Source: Ceratorhiza oryzae-sativae
Lineage: Eukaryota; Basidiomycota; Agaricomycetes; Cantharellales; Ceratobasidiaceae
DNA length: 64,000 bases
Assembly: GCA_030998015.1 (NCBI GenBank)
Contig: JARWMV010000235.1
Location: 1,178,001 to 1,242,000, forward strand
Direction: 5' to 3'
The notes under the pieces: generated by a model
Databases searched by the model: none
What the model saw: only the letters and a program-made list of their open reading frames with translations
Told to the model about the DNA's origin: nothing
Translations under genes and position numbers: made by a program
Shown here: piece after piece, positions 24,117 to 36,765 of the stretch
Layout: the number at the start of each line of letters is the position of its first letter
Position numbering within the stretch: position 1 is the first letter of the stretch

Positions 24117-25341
24117 CTTGAGCTCGCTGCGAGGGATTCGTGTCTCCCCCCCCCGGTAGTCTTATAGTCGAGCCAAGGGGCCCCCCGCTCACTGCTACTC
24201 CGGGCGTAGCTACTGGCCGTCGCTTGGCATTATCTAAAATTATCGGTCAGTTGGACCGTCGCTCCAAGTGTGGGGGGAATGGCGAAAGATTTGGCTCCGT
24301 CGCCAGTCAGATGACATCTAGTTGGGCTGAACAAAGCCGTCACACGGCGATCTCAAAACTATTCACCCCAGTGCAAAGCTAAATGCATGCTCTGGTATAC
24401 CACAGGCTATGGATTGGCTGCGACTAAACGTGGGGGAAGAGCGATAGAACGTCATGTGACGCCGGGATTGGATCTGTTTGGTCAATTGCGTGAGGACATT
24501 CTGCTCCTGTTCTGGTTGCGCCCAGCGACGCCCCCCCAAAGATCAGCAAAATGGACCGGGCTTGGCGCAAGCTGAGCACACGCGTGATAATTTTGGACTG
24601 ATAAGGGTGGTCCAATGACCTCCATACTGGGACCCCTTCGCTGGCCTGCTGCGACAGTCTCTCACCCGACTATATGCACTCAGAACATAATGGACAAAAG
24701 ACATCGAAGGGAGCTATTATCAACTAATGAGCCTCTGGTATGAATAATATTTGAATGTGTTTCCCATCGTACTAATATCCCTTTCTCCCTCCACTAACCG
24801 TCGAGCTTATGGTATCGTATTCGTCGGTCGTCCGTGTTTCAGACTTTTATGAGACGACTATTATTACCGAACAAATAGACGTAACACATCTTTCGCACAG
24901 CGTTGCTAGTCTATTTGCGTGTCTTCACCTTCACATAGGGACTTCGATGTTGAGTCAACCTGCCATGAATCAATATCGGTGTAATACCTTGCAGCCTCCG
25001 TCCTGTTTGACGCTTATTGCAAAAACCCAGTATTTTAGAGGACCTCGAGGATTGGTGGGCCGGCGATCCATAGCGTCCGTCTATTGTGCTTCCATACTTG
25101 CACCATTCTATGGCATCTATTGAACATGCGTTCTATTCTTAGGAGCATTCTTGTAGCATTTTGTACACGCATTCATGTCGGGCCAGTTTAACTGGACAAT
25201 GGAAATAGTCGTTTTGCATTCAACCATAAACATAATCTCGAGCGTTAAGCTCCACAGACAGTTCCAAGGGTTCCTCCAAGTGAGCTTCATGGCAGGTTTT
25301 ATCATACACGAATTAGCCTACTCAAACAAACCTCACGTTGA
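24117..25341. other. intergenic, no supported gene
   Basis: Gap of 1.2 kb upstream of the membrane-protein gene and downstream of the NAD kinase. Short ORFs only; no repeats or RNA genes seen. Confidence 0.35.
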
Positions 25342-27062
25342 CTACCGAATTTCCTTTCCAAACATAATCGCACTGCTCCTAAATGATGCGTTGAATAGCA
25401 GGAGATTGTTGATGTCCCGTACCCAATTGTCTTGACTCGCCCCGCTTCTGAATCCGTCGTCCTCGTCCGCATCGGGAGCACATGAAGGAGACGATCGATT
25501 AATGCATGGCATGGGATATGCCGAAGCCGCAATCTGCACCGACTGGCCGATGCTTAGGTTTCGAACCGGTTGGCCGTCCATTGATACCTCGGCTGGTGCT
25601 CGGGATTTAGGACTTATCTAAAAAGGCAACATAAATCAATTGACGACGCGACGAGTTGGAAGGCATTTACTGCTAAGCGAATGCCAGACGAGGATGGAAG
25701 AATCAAAGACCGAAACGAGAGTGATCTCGGGCAGACCGGTGTCATTACGATTGCTCGTGCTGAGGGATGTACTATTGGTCCTCCACATGATAGAGAATAG
25801 GCGGTGGATCCAGTAGGTGTCGAAACAATCAATCCGTCTCCCTGTAAGCTGTAAGAATATTTTGGACTTCAATTCCAATAGGAAGGACTTACAACACCTT
25901 CGGTCAAATGGGCATCACCTACGTATGAGTTGATGACTGTCAAGTGTGGACTTCGTCCACGATGTAATGCAATCTGTTTGTCTTGTTAATAAATGGTGTT
26001 TGTACCAGTTGATGATGGCTGACCTCATTCATGACTTGCAAAGGCGAGGTGCCACTCGGCCCTTCCATCAGTTTTCCCTTCTCGTCATGGAATGTACATG
26101 CTAACCGCATCCTCGGTAGGACGGTTGCTGTCCCAGAGAAGACATCGTCCAGGGCCATTGGCAATGAATTTATGTCTGGAGAGTCTTAGCCTTGCTAATC
26201 AAATTTAGCATCGCGATACTCACGAAACGGCAACAAGAATCCCAGCGTTCCCATTGAGAAGCTCAGGACGGGAGGAACAGGCCCAGTGTTGAACATCGAT
26301 GAAGCATGAAGAATTGTGCCGTCCCCGCCCAACGTTATGATCAAGTCGATCTCAGCTTTGTCACCTGCATGTGAAGTGTGGATTGATTAGCCAAAAGCGA
26401 CAAAACCAGGGGTAACGATGCACGTTTATACGGATCATACGGCTGTACTCCATTTGGGCGCATCGAGCTGGATGCTTCGATAAACATGGTAACGCGAGGA
26501 AACTTCTTCTTGATATAACTATGTATGCTTTGTTAGTTCTAGTAATCTCCTGGAATCGCGGGACGATCGCTCAACCAGGAGTCCATCCGAGCACGTGGAT
26601 CATCTACGTTCTCGCCCATCTTTGGATTATGGATATTGGGAATGAACTTACTCGATAGCCATCCCAAAGGCTTTTGCAACAAGCTCATCCCCCGGCTTTT
26701 TGCAGAACAAGATATTTCGTATACCATCATTTGAAACGAAATCCGAGAGTAGAGTCCTTGACCTAGCTGAAGACTTGTAAGGCGTTTCTATAGGATAAAC
26801 ACGTACTCATTCACCGAGTCTCTAGAGGGTATTCATGTGTGGTTGTTGGAAGTGGAAGTGGCTCCAGCTCTTTTTGTGGGATTTCGTGCGTTGGTTGCTC
26901 TGGGTTTGGTATGATTCGTTTCGATAGAGTTGGTGGAGAGCTATGCAGAGATCTTGTACTTCTGCGGAAAGGAGCCAAGGAATTCGGTTGGATAAGCTTT
27001 GTCCATCTTCCCCATCTGGCCGCAAGCGGTATACAGGGTACGTATGTCTGTCTCAAGACCAT
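25342..27062 (-). CDS. ATP-NAD(H) kinase, mitochondrial POS5-like
   Basis: A multi-exon gene with a full NAD-kinase core. [16 protein letters not shown] carries the GGDGT phosphate-binding motif, [11 protein letters not shown] follows, and [20 protein letters not shown] is the second nucleotide motif. It ends [11 protein letters not shown]. The N-terminal stretch is Arg/Ser/Pro-rich with RSTRSLHSS, a plausible mitochondrial presequence and cleavage site, so a matrix enzyme making NADPH is likely. Exon 1 joins to [19 protein letters not shown] through a 52-nt intron that keeps frame (CG|G). I chose the ATG at 27062 ([10 protein letters not shown]); an in-frame codon further up at 27155 is less likely. 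It is divergent from the methyltransferase gene, with only about 320 bp between starts. Confidence 0.88.
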
Positions 27063-27385
27063 TGGATCTGATGGCAGTGGTAGTTGACCCGTCGGAGCCA
27101 AGAATGATTGCGCCCCAAATATTGTCCAAATGAGGCCAAATTGATCAACGCACAAAGTACATTATTCACATTTTGATTTGAGTCTTGAAAGAGAGCTATC
27201 ACACCGAAGACTATAGTACAATTTTCTCTTCGCATACCAGTATGCCTTTCGCAAATATTTCCTTGCGTTGGCAAGTCCGAGGAAAATCGAGGAGGGCTGT
27301 GCAAATGTTGGTGCTTGTTGCGGCAAGGTTAGACAGTTGCGTCATCATATTCTCGACCTTGATTTTGACCATCCTCCGTTGCAGC

Positions 27386-28686
27386 ATGTATCCTCCAGCG
27401 TCAAAACATGTGGAACCCGACAACGCGATCCGAGAAACCGACACCGATGCCGCTCAGTCCCGACTCTCTGCCGTTCGGCTCGGTTACCTGACAGACCCTT
27501 ACATCACGCCTCTTGTGCCTAGAGCTCGCTTCGTGCCATCTCGCGCTCCTCTTATGAATGTTGGCACCTATGTTCGATCAACAGCGATCGATATGCTAGT
27601 TGAAGGATGGCTTGACGCCCTTGGATCCGAAGTAGAGAAGAAGCAGATTGTTAGCCTCGGAGCAGGAAGTGACACAAGGTTCTGGAGGTTGATGGTGGGT
27701 AAGAAAATCTAGTTGTTCTGTTTCGAGGAGCACGCTTCAACTGCGGTCATCAAACATAGGATAAAGGATACTCTAAGGATATCGCCTCTTATGTCGAGTT
27801 GGATTTTGCAGAAAATACCTCACGCAAGGCCAAGGCAATAACTCAGACTCAAGCCCTGCGGACCCCGCTAGGGTCTGACCTTAGGATTGGTAGGCCAAAG
27901 TTTCTCATTCTACCCTATTTCATTGATTGACACTGTTGCGCAGAACGAGGGGGAGCCGCGCTCCGATCAGAAGTGTATCATCTCCTGCCCATTGACCTTC
28001 GTGGCGGACCTTCAGTACTCTCGGTGCTCACCGCCAATTCCACGGACCCGTCCTCCCCTCCTCTTAACCCAAACCTCCCAACCCTCTTCATTGCAGAATG
28101 TGTCTTTGTCTACATGGCACCTAGCGCTTCGGCGGCAATTGTGCGATGGTTCGCAGAGACGTTCAATCGCTCAGCCGGGATAGTATACGAGATGTTCGGG
28201 TTGGAAGACTCGTTTGGGAGGGTATTAAAAGATAACCTCAAGGTGTGTAACCCAGTAAATGCCGCAGATTCTAGCCATACAAGCGGGATAGCAGGCACGA
28301 CACATCGAGCTGCCGGGCGTGGACTCTTTCCCAACACTTGGTTCCCAAACCGCACGTTTCTCCGACAATGGAATGGCCCAGGCAAAGGCGAGAACACTCA
28401 AAGATATTCGACGGGAAAATATACCTGATTCAGAGCTACAACGGCAAGCTACCAACCAACACACGCCACATTGTCAGCTGACACCTGCACTTTGGCGTAC
28501 AGGATATCACGCCTTGAGCATCTCGACGAAATCGAGGAGCTCGAGCTTGTGCTGGCGCATTACGCTATCACTTGGGGATACTCGGACTGTAGCCCCACAT
28601 TAACACAAGGGCATGAATCTACCTCGGGGTTGGAAACGTGGGCGCTTCCAGTGCGCGAGATCCAGGAAGATGATAATACATTGTAA
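27386..28686 (+). CDS. PPM1: leucine carboxyl methyltransferase 1 (PP2A methyltransferase)
   Basis: Exon 1 carries DADAAQSRLSAVRLGYL-type sequence (here TDAAQSRLSAVRLGYLTDPY), LVPRARFVPSRAPLMNVGTY and the SAM-binding KKQIVSLGAGSDTRFWR. Later exons give YVELDFAENTSRKA, TLFIAECVFVYMAP, VYEMFGLEDSFGRVL and the C-terminal ISRLEHLDEIEELELVLAHY. This is the complete LCMT1/Ppm1 family order; the enzyme methylates the C-terminal Leu of PP2A catalytic subunits in the cytosol. The ATG at 27386 (MYPPASKHVEPDN) begins the conserved part. The intron 28444-28502 starts with GC (GCAAGC) and is needed to enter ISRLEH in frame. No disabling change was seen. Confidence 0.9.
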
Positions 28687-28971
28687 ATTTATAGCTGATA
28701 CAATGAAACAGCCATGCTTCAACGGTGGTACTCGTTCAATTCATAGCGAGACATACAGCCACCAATACTGCTCTCAAAAACGATCGTTCACACCACTTGT
28801 TGGACGCCCCGGGCAGCAGAGCGCCTAGAACCTAAACACGATGTGGCTCGCCATCCATGCAGATTCCAAGCACGCGACTGCAAGGATGTAAACCAATAAA
28901 ATCCTTGTGGCCTTGCGACTATGGACATCTAAGCGTTCTCTCCACTATTCGCCCCATTATTGTTAGTTGAT
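28687..28971. other. intergenic
   Basis: Short gap holding the 3' end of the methyltransferase gene; nothing else supported. Confidence 0.3.
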
Positions 28972-29214
28972 TCAAAGCCTGTTGCATGTGCGTACATTTC
29001 TGCGGGCTAAAGCTCCTGAAATACTAGCTCCTTGTGAGCAAATTTGTCGACCTGCTCTCACCCATCGAATAAAAAGGCAAGTCAAACCAAGATGCGGTGG
29101 AATAAGAGCAATAGGCGCGAGTACTCCCATGGCGACCTGGGAGGTCGACATGCTATTACATGGTTCGTGGGGAATGAGCAACTAATTGGGTAAAAAAAAA
29201 AAAAAAAAAAACAT

Positions 29215-29527
29215 CAAACTTACGCGAATACGATAAGATACTGTGTTGTGGTTGAAGATGAGGCTTAGCGTCAGGCAGAGCAGCGTTCAAAAAATAACAC
29301 TCTACCAGCACCGTAGCTCTCATCAGCTGTTGCTTCTCGACGTCTGAAAGTGAGCGTAAATTATACCCATAAAGGACGCCCAGAACATAGTTGATTAAGC
29401 AGGACCCCAAGACAGCCACGAAGCCTAAAGGGCAGGGTGGCGGTCCGTGGGCTCTTGGCTGAGGGTTGCCAACGTTGGCTACAATGGGAGCGCGAGCGCC
29501 ACGGCGAATATTGCGGTGGTTGTTCAT
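29215..29527 (-). CDS. small hypothetical membrane protein, first exon
   Basis: The ATG at 29527 opens a frame with a hydrophobic segment (LGFVAVLGSCLINYVLGVLY) and a helix SLSDVEKQQLMRATVLVECY. It runs to a GTAAGT donor inside SYSR near 29222. A perfect TATTTATAAATA lies about 55-65 bp upstream of the ATG on the same strand, a good core promoter. A poly-T run follows the donor, as in a 3' intron tract. After a TTAG acceptor the frame ends within a few codons, so the product would be about 110 residues. Family unknown. A second hydrophobic ORF at 28972-29181 could be an alternative last exon, but it is out of phase. Confidence 0.4.
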
Positions 29528-29580
29528 TATGCTTATGCTGGGCTGGTGAGTAATGGGGGCGAAGCATCGGACCGCACCCT

Positions 29581-29592
29581 CTATTTATAAAT
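29581..29592 (-). promoter_or_regulatory. TATA box for the small gene ending near 29.2 kb
   Basis: The sequence TATTTATAAATA, palindromic in part, lies at a normal distance upstream of the ATG at 29527. It is one of the few clear TATA boxes in the gene-rich part of the window. Confidence 0.4.
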
Positions 29593-30926
29593 ACCGCTGG
29601 GGGCTCGGGAGATCTCGAACATCAGTTGTGTCGGGACAGTTGAGAAGCTTATACTCAGACTGCGGCACGCACCGTTGAACCAACGTACATTCACAGCCTG
29701 TCTAGCCGCGTATAGCTTGCGCCACGGCGTTCCCGACCGTTAGAGGTTAAGCCCCTCGGTAGTTCTCGTACCGCATCAGAAGGAACGCCAGGCTCCTACG
29801 ATGAATTGAGGTGAACAGGGTAGCGTCTGATGAGGAAATGCCAATTCTTGAATATCCCATGGTGGAGTTGTGGGAATCCTATCTATAAGCTGGACGAACA
29901 CCCTGGCTTAGTTTCCCATGGCTAATCAATTGGACAGATTGGGATCATACACCTACCCTTTATCCGCTGTAAATAGAGGACCTTTTGGGGTTGACATCTT
30001 TGGCGGCAGTGCGGTATATTGGTGGCATTACATCGTGAGTTTCAAAGCCCTTGTGTGTCAATGCGAGGTGAACGGCTTTGCATCTCAAGTTTGAGACGTG
30101 CTTTCCATAGAGAACATCAACGGAGATCCTTTCATAACAGGTCCCACGGAGCTCGGATCCAGTGCATGGTGGGTAGTTGAGAAAGCCTTGTGGAAAATAT
30201 CGAAGACAAATAGGTAGTCCAAACAGGGACCATTTCGTACAATGGTAGCAGTCCAGTTGAATGCTGGAGGTGAGTGATCCAACTATAGGACGCAATGACG
30301 GTTCTGAGAGCCAGCCAGTATCATGTCCGCTGATTGAAATGCAAACCTTGCGTTAAGTATACATCCATGGAAAGCACCTCGAACGGGGGAGCAGCACAGC
30401 ATGGATGGGCTGGATCGCCCAAGTGATCCTTTGCGGACCCAAATCGTCATTCTAGAAAGCACAGAACGAGGTTGCAACTCGTTGAGGTAGGGTCGCGCAA
30501 GCGAACACCATCCGTGTAGAGTTGCAGCGAAGTTCGTCCGAGTGATGATGTTGGGTATTCATCTCTCTTGCCTTGCTCGCCGAAGCGTGTTTAAGCGCGA
30601 ATAGTCCTGAGACGGTGGCGGTTGAATTATCACATGTCGCTGCGGGAATTGATGATTCGATATGCCACCAAGCCTAACCAAACAGACCCTCGGTGGAATG
30701 AAATCCTTGAGACAATGCAACGGAATATGCTATCATAGGACAACACTTTCGAAACAGGTGAACAACATTCACGCGCTTAGTGGACAGACAGAAAGACCAC
30801 TACAAAGCTGCTTGAATAAGACGAAAAAAGCAACTAAAACATTATAGCGAACATATACCCAAACCAAACCAAAATCACAGCAATTACAAATAAATACATC
30901 CACAAAAAAGATCCTAACTCTACTAC
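29593..30926. other. intergenic, no supported gene
   Basis: About 1.3 kb upstream of the small minus-strand gene and downstream of the potassium transporter. Short ORFs on both strands lack splice context and family signal. Confidence 0.35.
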
Positions 30927-33900
30927 TCATTTTGCTTCACCGAGGGCAGCAAACGTTTGTCTAGGCGTACCCGTCACGCTCGTGACAGGTGTCAAAATCT
31001 CATGAACGGGGGATAAGAGAGTATTTGTTCGGTGCTTCAGGTCAACACCGTGCGGGGCTCGACTTGTCGAATGTGCTCCCTCGAACGTGTCCGGATTCAT
31101 ATTTTGGTTGAAGGGATGCCCAGGTAGGTCTGGGTTGCTTCCGTGAGACTGATCAGCCATGAGCTCCCGCGGTAGGACAACTATTATTGGAAACACATGC
31201 GTCAGCAGCGTCATCCAACATCCAAGTGGATGTCACTCACCAGCACGATCAATTGCGTGAGGGAGACCACGATGACGTCCCTTAACATGACAGCAATTAT
31301 TACAAGCTTGGAGAGGGGCTTGAGGGCGCCAGAGAACGAATAATTTGCCTGATACCGTCGCATAGCCGTTAGCACTACCTCGTAGTCTTTTCAACGGTGC
31401 TCACGTTGGGAAGACCCAGACTCAGCCCAACAGTTCCGTATGCCGAAGTGAGCTCGAAGATAATGGCAAAGATATCAAACCAGCTCGCGTCCACATTCAT
31501 GATTTGCGCACGCTACAAACACGAACACCTATCAGCAACCCCCAACTAACCAATATTGGGCGAAAATCTCACCTCGATAATACAAACCAGCCAGAGAGCG
31601 AACGCCAACCACCACATATCTAAGCGTCAACGTCTAATGAATAATCAGGACTACTCATGCATCCAAACGCACATACCAAATGACAATTGACGGCGTGCAT
31701 GCCACGCAAGATAGCTCCCCCATGCGTGAATCGGTCGACCAGTCGGATTGGGCTCTTCTTCATGTTTTTCATCATCGAGGTAGATCCCAAGTGACTGTTC
31801 CTCATACACGTTTGTCGAACGAACAGAGAGTGCGACTGGAGGGGACGCATTGAGTATCACTCAGCCAATACAGCAAAAAGAAAACACTCACTGGGATACA
31901 CAGCAACATACATCATGGTCACATAAAGCACCTTGACGGCAGGCGCAAGGGCGCTCAGCGACACAGTGGCGAACCCCGCAGCTCGCACTGCCGAAGCTTG
32001 CAGCAGCCCGATAGCGAACCTGGTCCCAAGAGGGACAGCTTCGATCACATCATTCCCAATATCCAAAACCATGAAAGACACCCAATCAGTGAGAATCATG
32101 GTCAGCAAGACAATTAAGAGGAACCAAGTTTGATGACTAGGGAATAGATAGATAAAGCAACGCCGAGGATGATCTAAGAGGAACGAGAGTGTTTCATGCA
32201 TTCGACGACCAACGAATTTGCTCATGAGCCAGCTACACCGTTGTGGCGTTAGGTCCGACAGCAGAACAGAACGAGCAAAACTCACATAACAAATCGAAGA
32301 CAAATGGGCTACGAGCATTTGTTAATACATTTGATACCATACAGAAACCAGACCAAAACTCACGAAAGCCGTGTTACCTGCCAAAATTAGGAAAAACAAG
32401 ACAACTATCATTGGATACGCATTCTGGAAGGGGACCATCGACTGATCGATCAATGACATTCCTGCGTTGGTGTACGCGGAAACGACTTGGAATGCAGCGA
32501 ACCTATACCCAGCATGAGTTTCTGAAATAGCCAAAAGGAGAGTAGGCTTACCATGTAGGAGGGATGAATCGATGCTGTTGCGGTTCCCTAAATACGTCTG
32601 CCCATTTGCGCATGCTCGAATACGGAGCAATGATCACAAAAGCCAACAGTTGGCTGCCAATGTGATACTATCCCACCATATCAACAACTATTTTTCCTCT
32701 ACAAAATGCCAAAGACTCACCCCGGCGACAATCCATAAAAGCGCAGTCAAAGCTCGATATTCAACCCCACCCAACTCCTCCTGTTCCTCCTGAGTCATAT
32801 CCTGAAACTGAGAATTTCGCCCAACGACTGCGTTAAAGGTGATGTACGGGACAGGCCGGGTCTCGACTCCACTTCCTCCGTCAAGGTCCTCGGAAGGGTA
32901 AGGGTTTGGGGTAAATACTTTTTGATCGCGCGTCCAGCCAACTCGTGCGGCATTGGGAATCCCCCATAGCCAGACTGATTAGATGGTAGTTGGGTCGACG
33001 TGCCGACTCGCGTGGTGCCGTACGACCGACCAGTCGCGGTTCGGGGGAAATAAGGAGTCGAGACCGAGCCCATGCGCTGTCGACCAGTACTACTCGCTCG
33101 TCCTCTGACGTGCCCTCCACCAGTACTCGTATGTCCCTGACTACTCGCCCCAGCCCCACCAATGCTCGTGTCGCCCGCATCTGAGCCCGGCGACCCAACA
33201 GCATTCGCCCCACCAAGACTAAAGTTCTTGAACCTCGTCCTCTCCCGCTCGTGCTGAGAATTAACCCCCGCAGACTGTCGCCTCGCGCCCGAGCGGCCAC
33301 GAGGCTGGGGCGCAAACTCGATCGTCTGCGTTCTCGGAAACTCGCCCGTGCCGGAGGGGTGGAATGTAGTGGTTGCGTCGCTCGGTTGACGGGCATGACT
33401 TAACCCGGGGCTCAACTCGCCCGCAGCCCGACCGGGAGCAAGCCGGTCGTCCCCCGTACCAGGGTTGACCCGGATCGGCGGGGGCCTGAACCGTACGGGG
33501 CTGTGGGACACGCCTGCGCCTGTGTAGGAGTTGAGGAGCGAGGCAAAGTCAAAATTCAAGCGACACAGGAAAGGAAGTGTGATCGACGCCCACGCGGCGA
33601 TAGTCATGAGGTACATCCAGGGGAAAATCATAGGGGTGACCAGTTTGAGGGAGTAATCATAGGGTTGGACGAGTTTGGAAGAGTAAATCGAGGGTGAAGA
33701 TGCCAAGTATTAATTGGTTAGAAATTGGTTTGGTTGCCGGTCAGACGTGGAGGACGTACGGTGTGAGCCCAGACCATCCGCCTCGCTGAATGACCGATCT
33801 CGCGAACCCGAGCGTAAGATGGGGTGTCCGTTGGCACTGTGACTGAATAATCGTCAATAGTATATTGATTTGAATGACGAGTGACGCACCCAGTAGCGTG

Positions 33901-35007
33901 TCCCTCTATGTCATCCTCGACAGCAGATTCCATGTCCATATGCATTTCTGCGCTTCCAGCATCAGGCAGCTGCAGCGGACTCTCCGCTTGGATAGGGGGA
34001 CTAGCTAAAGTAGGATTCATAGCCTCGGAGCGGGACGACAGCATATGGGGACCGAGCTGAGGAGGTGTCATGATTGTCCCGTTTCGAAAGCGATGCGACT
34101 CTTCATTCCCGTCGTTCTCGGGCAGAGGCGGGGATTCGTTGCCTTCATACCGAGTCCGGGATGAACCCGTCGCGACCTGATGAACCTCCTCCCCGCTCCC
34201 GTATCTCGCCTCGTGCTCGTCGGTCTGGCCCTCGTGGCGTTTGCCGTTGACAACAACAAGACCCATCGGATCGACACGCTGTGGTTCAGCCTCGGTACGG
34301 CGGATCATGTCGGTACGCAGACGCTGGGCGAGTCCGTTTTTGCGTTTGGATGTACCGTCGGTCGTAGATGGTGTGGTGGCGCCCGAGATGGTGCTAGAAG
34401 GTGATTTTCCGGGTGACGCAGCTGGGCGGAAATGAGATGCCAGACGGCGAAACAAGTTTGGGCGAGCACCGGATTTCTCGAGTGACGTAGCTGGCTCGTC
34501 TTGAAGGCCGTTGACGTTGACGTTGGCGTTGTCGCGGGAGAAAGATCGGGTAATGGATATGTGCGTTCCCTCACGGCGGCCATGATTCCACCCTGTCGTT
34601 CGCGCTTGAGCTCCTCCGCGATGATATGGGAAAGCTGTCTCCGGAAGAACCGGCGCCGGATGTAGACAATGACCCAAGAGACAGCCACCGGGCTTCCGAC
34701 ACACATTTGAGCAAAGAGTAGCGATTGCTGGAATCCAGTCAACTGGGAGAGGTCGACAGTGGCCAAGCCGGTGACAGTTATCGCGCTGACGCAGTTGAAG
34801 AGTGCGTCCATGAACGAGACGGGGTATTTTCCATTGGCCGCATAGAATATAGAGGCACAGACCAGGGGCGTGAAGGTGAAGAAGAGGACATGGATTCTAC
34901 CCAGGCGAAATGGTTAACACCTCTCCAGACGACGAGAAGGAGACTCACCGAAAAAAGTTGAGTGAGTGGTAGAAGCTGGACCAGGTGCGGGAAATGGCGT
35001 TGGCCAT
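30927..35007 (-). CDS. TRK-family high-affinity potassium transporter
   Basis: The ATG at 35007 (MANAISRTWSSFYHSLNFFR) joins an exon with four-MPM-repeat architecture. All four pore loops are present: ITVTGLATVDLSQLT, AYTNAGMSLIDQSM, VRAAGFATVSLSALAP and SAYGTVGLSLGLPN. Between the first and second repeats lies a long cytoplasmic Ser/Arg/Pro-rich loop (roughly 34600-32800), normal for fungal Trk1 proteins. RRCFIYLFPSHQTWFLLIVL and later segments are membrane spans. The cytosolic C-terminus ends FAALGEAK at 30927. The protein should import K+ (or Na+) at the plasma membrane, driven by membrane potential. About ten introns; no break found. The long loop is typically where kinases act. Confidence 0.9.
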
Positions 35008-36600
35008 GGGGCGAGGGGGAGGGGCGAACCGAGTCGAGGTGAGGAGACCCAGGCCTATGAACTTATAGTCCACGTGCGTGTGTCAGGCCGGGACAATGTG
35101 GGGCCGTATGGGGGACGGATAGCCAATATTGGTAATGCGACCGCAGGGGTTATAATGTCGCCAAGTGTTCGTCGAGCGCAAGCAGAGCACGTCTCATGGG
35201 CTGGGCAGCGGGCGCTGGTGGTGGTGGTGGGGAGGAGCAAGCAACGTACTGAGTGTCGTAACCCCGCCCTGGGTCCCCCAGTGAAAAACGCGATTGGCTA
35301 CCGGGACATTCCGTGCCCGCATCGCACTTCCCGCCTGTGTATTGTCAGAGACACCACCGATGGACGGTGTAGTCAGAACGCAGTCCGGAGCTTCATTCCG
35401 TCCAGATGGATCATGCTGATGCGATCGCGCCTCGATGTGATGATGCCACAAATAAACCCCAACTGAGGCCGATGACATTCACCGCCGGCAACACCCATGT
35501 CTCCCCGCCCCCCGTCCCAGATGCGTCCCTCGCCGGGAGAGGCGGGCTACCCGGAGCACGGCGACCGGGTGCTTTCCAAACACGTAAAGATAAACCGCCA
35601 AAATGCGGGGTAATAACGGCTGAAACAGCGCAACCCGAGCTTCAAACTTCTAACCGCCCATGTTCGCATCTCCAGGATTTTCAGCCAACCTCCGTACAAA
35701 TGCATCTGTCGAGCGAAGACACCAGGCACGATGGACACTGCCCTCGACACTAGGTGGCTGAATGTCACGCCCAGACCCAGACCGCCCGCTCCGTTGTATG
35801 AGGAGGATTTTCTTTTCGGGATCGAGCTATTCCATCCGTCCATCCCGACTCCCTACCCCTCGCCCCTGTGCATCACATCCCGAACCGCTCGCCCAGCCTT
35901 CGGAATCAAGCGGCATAATTCACGCATTCACTCACGCTCAGGGGGACCCCTATCTCATGCGGGCTTTGCGCTGTGGCTCAATTTTTGAACTACTCCCTGC
36001 ATATAGATAGCACCTTGCCAAGCAATTTGTGGCCACTTGGCAGTGGTGCAATATCGTCGATCGTCCTCGTGGTGAGGAGTATACGCCTAGGTGTTTCCCA
36101 ACAAGCGGGAATTCATTCCCGCTCGTGGATGGCGGAAATAGCGCGCACCTTCGATCCAAGCGAATATGGATTCGATCCGAGGGTTGTTATATAAGTTGGA
36201 CAAAACTAATCACTCTGGGGTGTCTCAAGGCTGAGCGGGCAGAGGGCAAGACACATTTGAGCCCGTTTGACCGTTGGCTGGGTGAATACCTACGAGCGTC
36301 TGCGGCACGTGAGCGCCACTTTAAATTCAATCGTACCGCCCCTTGCGCCCACAGGCACTGTGGCGCTGACGTGAATGGCTTGACGGTTTTGAACATCTAA
36401 CCTGGTAGAGAATTGAGACACGCTGTGTCAATAGCACAAGTTCCACAGCTACGAGCAAAGAATAATTACAAAATAATCATATCAACGAAACAAAGAGTAG
36501 GGTTCAACGTGTGTTGAAGCGCATACAGAGCCCGCACAGACCACAAGATACCCAGTTTACATAGATCAATTTCAGCTTTGGACCAGTTCCAAGGATGTCA
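35008..36600. other. gene-poor intergenic region, part 1
   Basis: Only short, weakly biased ORFs. The part nearest 35007 is the presumed promoter of the potassium transporter. No RNA gene or transposon ends seen. Confidence 0.35.
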
Positions 36601-36611
36601 CGTATGCGCTG

Positions 36612-36765
36612 TCCGTACCTCCCAATTCGTAGCCTGACGTCCCGCTTGCTCTCGCCTGCGCCTTTTGTCTTTTCGTTCCAGGCGCTGCCTTTATATACGC
36701 GCTTTGACTTTGCTCATGTAACGTGTTTCTATTTTCCTTAGAATAGAACAAATGCACCCCCAAAA
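36612..36765 (+). repeat. copy 1 of a dispersed repeat (MITE-like), about 150 bp
   Basis: This stretch closely matches 39781-39915 in the same orientation. Shared blocks include acgtcccgcyt, aggcgcygcctt, acgygctttga and ttgctcatgtaacgtgtttc. It lacks coding capacity. The second copy is followed by an inverted half, which suggests a foldback miniature element; copy 1 looks like half of it. Confidence 0.6.

Noticed and set aside
28972..29181. Hydrophobic minus-strand ORF as the second exon of the small membrane protein
   Set aside because: The phase does not match the donor at 29222 with any acceptor I could find.
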